Positions 62,728 to 64,000 of a stretch of DNA of 64,000 bases are shown here, one piece after another. Positions within the stretch are counted from its first letter, which is position 1. The number at the start of each line of letters is the position of its first letter. Source of the stretch: JAPOUP01 sp026708635 (GTDB taxonomy: Bacteria > Pseudomonadota > Alphaproteobacteria > Rhodobacterales > Rhodobacteraceae); contig OZ241336.1 of assembly GCA_965200115.1 (NCBI GenBank), positions 3,906,001 through 3,970,000 of the forward strand, written 5' to 3'. A program made the position numbers and the translations under genes. The notes beneath the pieces are model-generated. The model did not search any database and was not told where the DNA came from. It worked only from the letters and a program-made list of their open reading frames with translations.

Positions 62728-63662
62728 GTGGCTGCCATGGACGATGGCGGATCAAAGGCGGCGCGGATACACCAAACCGCCGTGAGCGACGACATCGAGT
62801 GCCGCTACCATGGGCGCGGGTTCACGGCCGCGGAGATGTCCGTGCCGCGCACACTCATCGCCAGCCCCGAACGCCTCAACCGTCACGCCCTGTCCAGGGA
62901 GTTCCGCCGCCGCATCGGCTGGTACAGGCCCGACGGCGGCCTCAAGGACATGATGGCGCGGGTCACCATGCTCGCCATGCACCGCGACGGGGTGATCGAA
63001 CTGCCGCCGCCAACCCAGGCGCCGTCACCGCCCAAACCGATCACCTTCGGGCCCGACACCGAACCGCCGCCGGTCCCGCCGCCGGCCAGCCTCGACCGGA
63101 TGCGGCCGCTGGAGGTTCGCACCGTGCTGCGCGGCACCCGCCACAGCGCCCTCTGGAACGAGTTCATCGCCCGATATCATTACCTCGGCCACACCCGCCT
63201 GGTCGGCGCCCAGATGCGCTACGCCGTCCATGACCGCAACGGCCGGCCGCTGGCCATGCCCGGCTTCTCCACCGCCGCATGGAAACTGGCGCCACGCGAC
63301 CGCTTCATCGGCTGGACGCCGGAACGGCGCGGGAACAACCTGCACCGCGTCGTCGACAACCCCAGATTCCTCATATTGCCCTGGATCCAGGCACCAAACC
63401 TGGGATCCCACATCCTCGCGCTGATGCGCCGGAAACTGCCCCGGGACTGGGCCCAGCGATACAGCGTCGAGCCCGTGCCCATCGAAACCTTCGCCAGAGA
63501 CCGCGCTACACCGGGGCCGTCTACAGGGCCTCCGGATGGACCCTCGTCGGAACCACTCGGGGACGCGGCCGCTATGACCGGCACAACAGGTTCGACAAGC
63601 CGAAAAAGGATATCTGGCTGAGACCCCTGCGCAGGGATTGGAAACGCATTCTCAACCGATAA
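62728..63662 (+). pseudogene. DruA-like (DUF4338) passenger gene with a frameshift
   Basis: The frame from GTG 62728 (10 bp after tnpC) reads SPERLNRHALSREFRRRIGW, LKDMMARVTMLAMHRDGVIE, a Pro-rich linker, and then the DUF4338 core: LWNEFIARYHYLGHTRLVGA, FSTAAWKLAPRDRFIGWTPE and NPRFLILPWIQAPNLGSHIL. Near 63500 the frame shifts by one base. The expected C-terminus (RPRYTGAVYRASGWTLVGTT, GRYDRHNRFDKPKKDIWLRP, LRRDWKRILNR) continues in another frame to a stop at 63662. DUF4338 is the DruA family of the Druantia anti-phage system. Here it sits inside a transposon, so it may instead help transposition or be cargo. It is a pseudogene unless the shift is programmed or a sequence error. Confidence 0.85.
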
Positions 63663-63694
63663 CTCAACGGTCACCGCACGACCGAACGCTTACC

Positions 63695-64000
63695 CGCCAG
63701 CTATAGCCTTCATGTCCGCATGAAGAGCGGTCCCGCTGAAATACTTGGGTTCTTACGGCTTCTGAAGCGCGTCGCGGCATGGACGCTTGCTCGCGGACTT
63801 TCGATACTCGAGAAAGAACGCTGCCTACAAAGCTCGCGTTCCGATTCCCCTATATTGGCTTAGGTGCCATGATCGTTTGGGGCACCCGGCTTCAGGCCCC
63901 AACCCTGAAAGTTTCATGGTGTACTCCGCGACCGCGATCATGCCGGACTGACGGCTCGGGACCGCCGCGCCTTTCGTATTCCGCAAGGAAATGAAATAAG
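63695..64000. other. Region right of the IS66 element
   Basis: It begins with the second CCGCCAGC duplication. A 47-codon frame (63720-63863, MKSGPAEILGFLRLLKRVAA) has no ribosome site or family. Nothing else was recognised before the window ends. Confidence 0.4.

Larger units (their letters stand above)
60783..63694 (+). mobile_element. IS66-family element (tnpC plus DruA-like passenger), 2,912 bp
   Basis: Both ends begin GTAA, as IS66 ends do. The left end is GTAAACGTTCGGTTATGTGG then TGAC; the right end, read in reverse, is GTAAGCGTTCGGTCGTGCGG then TGAC, 20 of 24 positions alike. CCGCCAGC lies directly outside both ends (60775-60782 and 63695-63702), a perfect 8-bp target duplication, the size IS66 makes. 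The element contains tnpC (60895-62718) and a DUF4338 gene (62728-63662) but no tnpA or tnpB, as in the ISBst12-like subgroup. The intact duplication indicates a fairly recent single insertion. Confidence 0.93.

Noticed and set aside
1..64000. CRISPR arrays and tRNA or rRNA genes
   Set aside because: No regularly spaced direct repeats, no cloverleaf-like segments and no rRNA signature were found on reading the intergenic regions.

Overview
The window looks like chromosomal DNA of a GC-rich alphaproteobacterium, most likely of Rhodospirillales-like affiliation. That placement is an inference. It rests on the pyrH-frr-uppS-cdsA-rseP-bamA-skp-fabZ-lpxA-lpxI-lpxB order, LpxI rather than LpxH, an Usg-family protein, a membrane protein of the family called 'component of SufBCD complex', a class II DAHP synthase and a HemB without the zinc-type cysteine cluster. 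No rRNA, tRNA, CRISPR array or phage structural module was seen.

Layout. 1-2.1 kb: a dispersed repeat copy, an Uma2-type nuclease and a small lytic transglycosylase. 2.5-8 kb (minus): a four-gene peptide-type ABC importer. 8.4-22.9 kb: miaA, then a long plus-strand envelope-biogenesis run from pyrH to lpxB, then mnmA on the opposite strand. The run lacks dxr and lpxD at their usual places and carries a decayed island with a reverse-transcriptase fragment between rseP and bamA. 23-31 kb: a SWIM-SNF2 ATPase, a DUF1772 protein, ligA and recG. 31-37.5 kb: a four-gene MacAB-TolC-like export operon whose adaptor has a cytoplasmic PAS domain fused in front of its membrane anchor. 37.5-41.3 kb: an Fe-S scaffold, hisI, an orphan HicB, two SDR sequences (one a fragment), an IS1595 remnant and gluQRS. 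41.7-46.1 kb: gyrA, usg, a SYLF lipoprotein and a small coiled-coil membrane protein.

46-48.2 kb is a nest of mobile DNA. It holds a decayed IS30 element, a large hairpin, a 236-bp MITE with terminal inverted repeats and a 6-bp target duplication, and a second copy of the 197-bp dispersed repeat touching the 3' end of hemB. 48.2-55.5 kb: hemB, a membrane protein, mfd (its reading frame runs 147 bp into the convergent Bcr/CflA-type MFS gene) and a DUF1640 protein. 55.7-60.6 kb: a GlxA-type regulator, class II DAHP synthase and the dgcA-dgcN pair for D-glutamate use. 60.8-63.7 kb: a complete-looking IS66-family element with GTAA-type ends and a perfect 8-bp target duplication, which encloses a DruA-like (DUF4338) passenger gene carrying a frameshift.

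The most notable points are the PAS-adaptor efflux operon, the IS66 element with a DruA passenger, and two families of short repeats: a 197-bp element in three copies and a MITE. The many frameshifted fragments suggest a genome under active transposition and decay.
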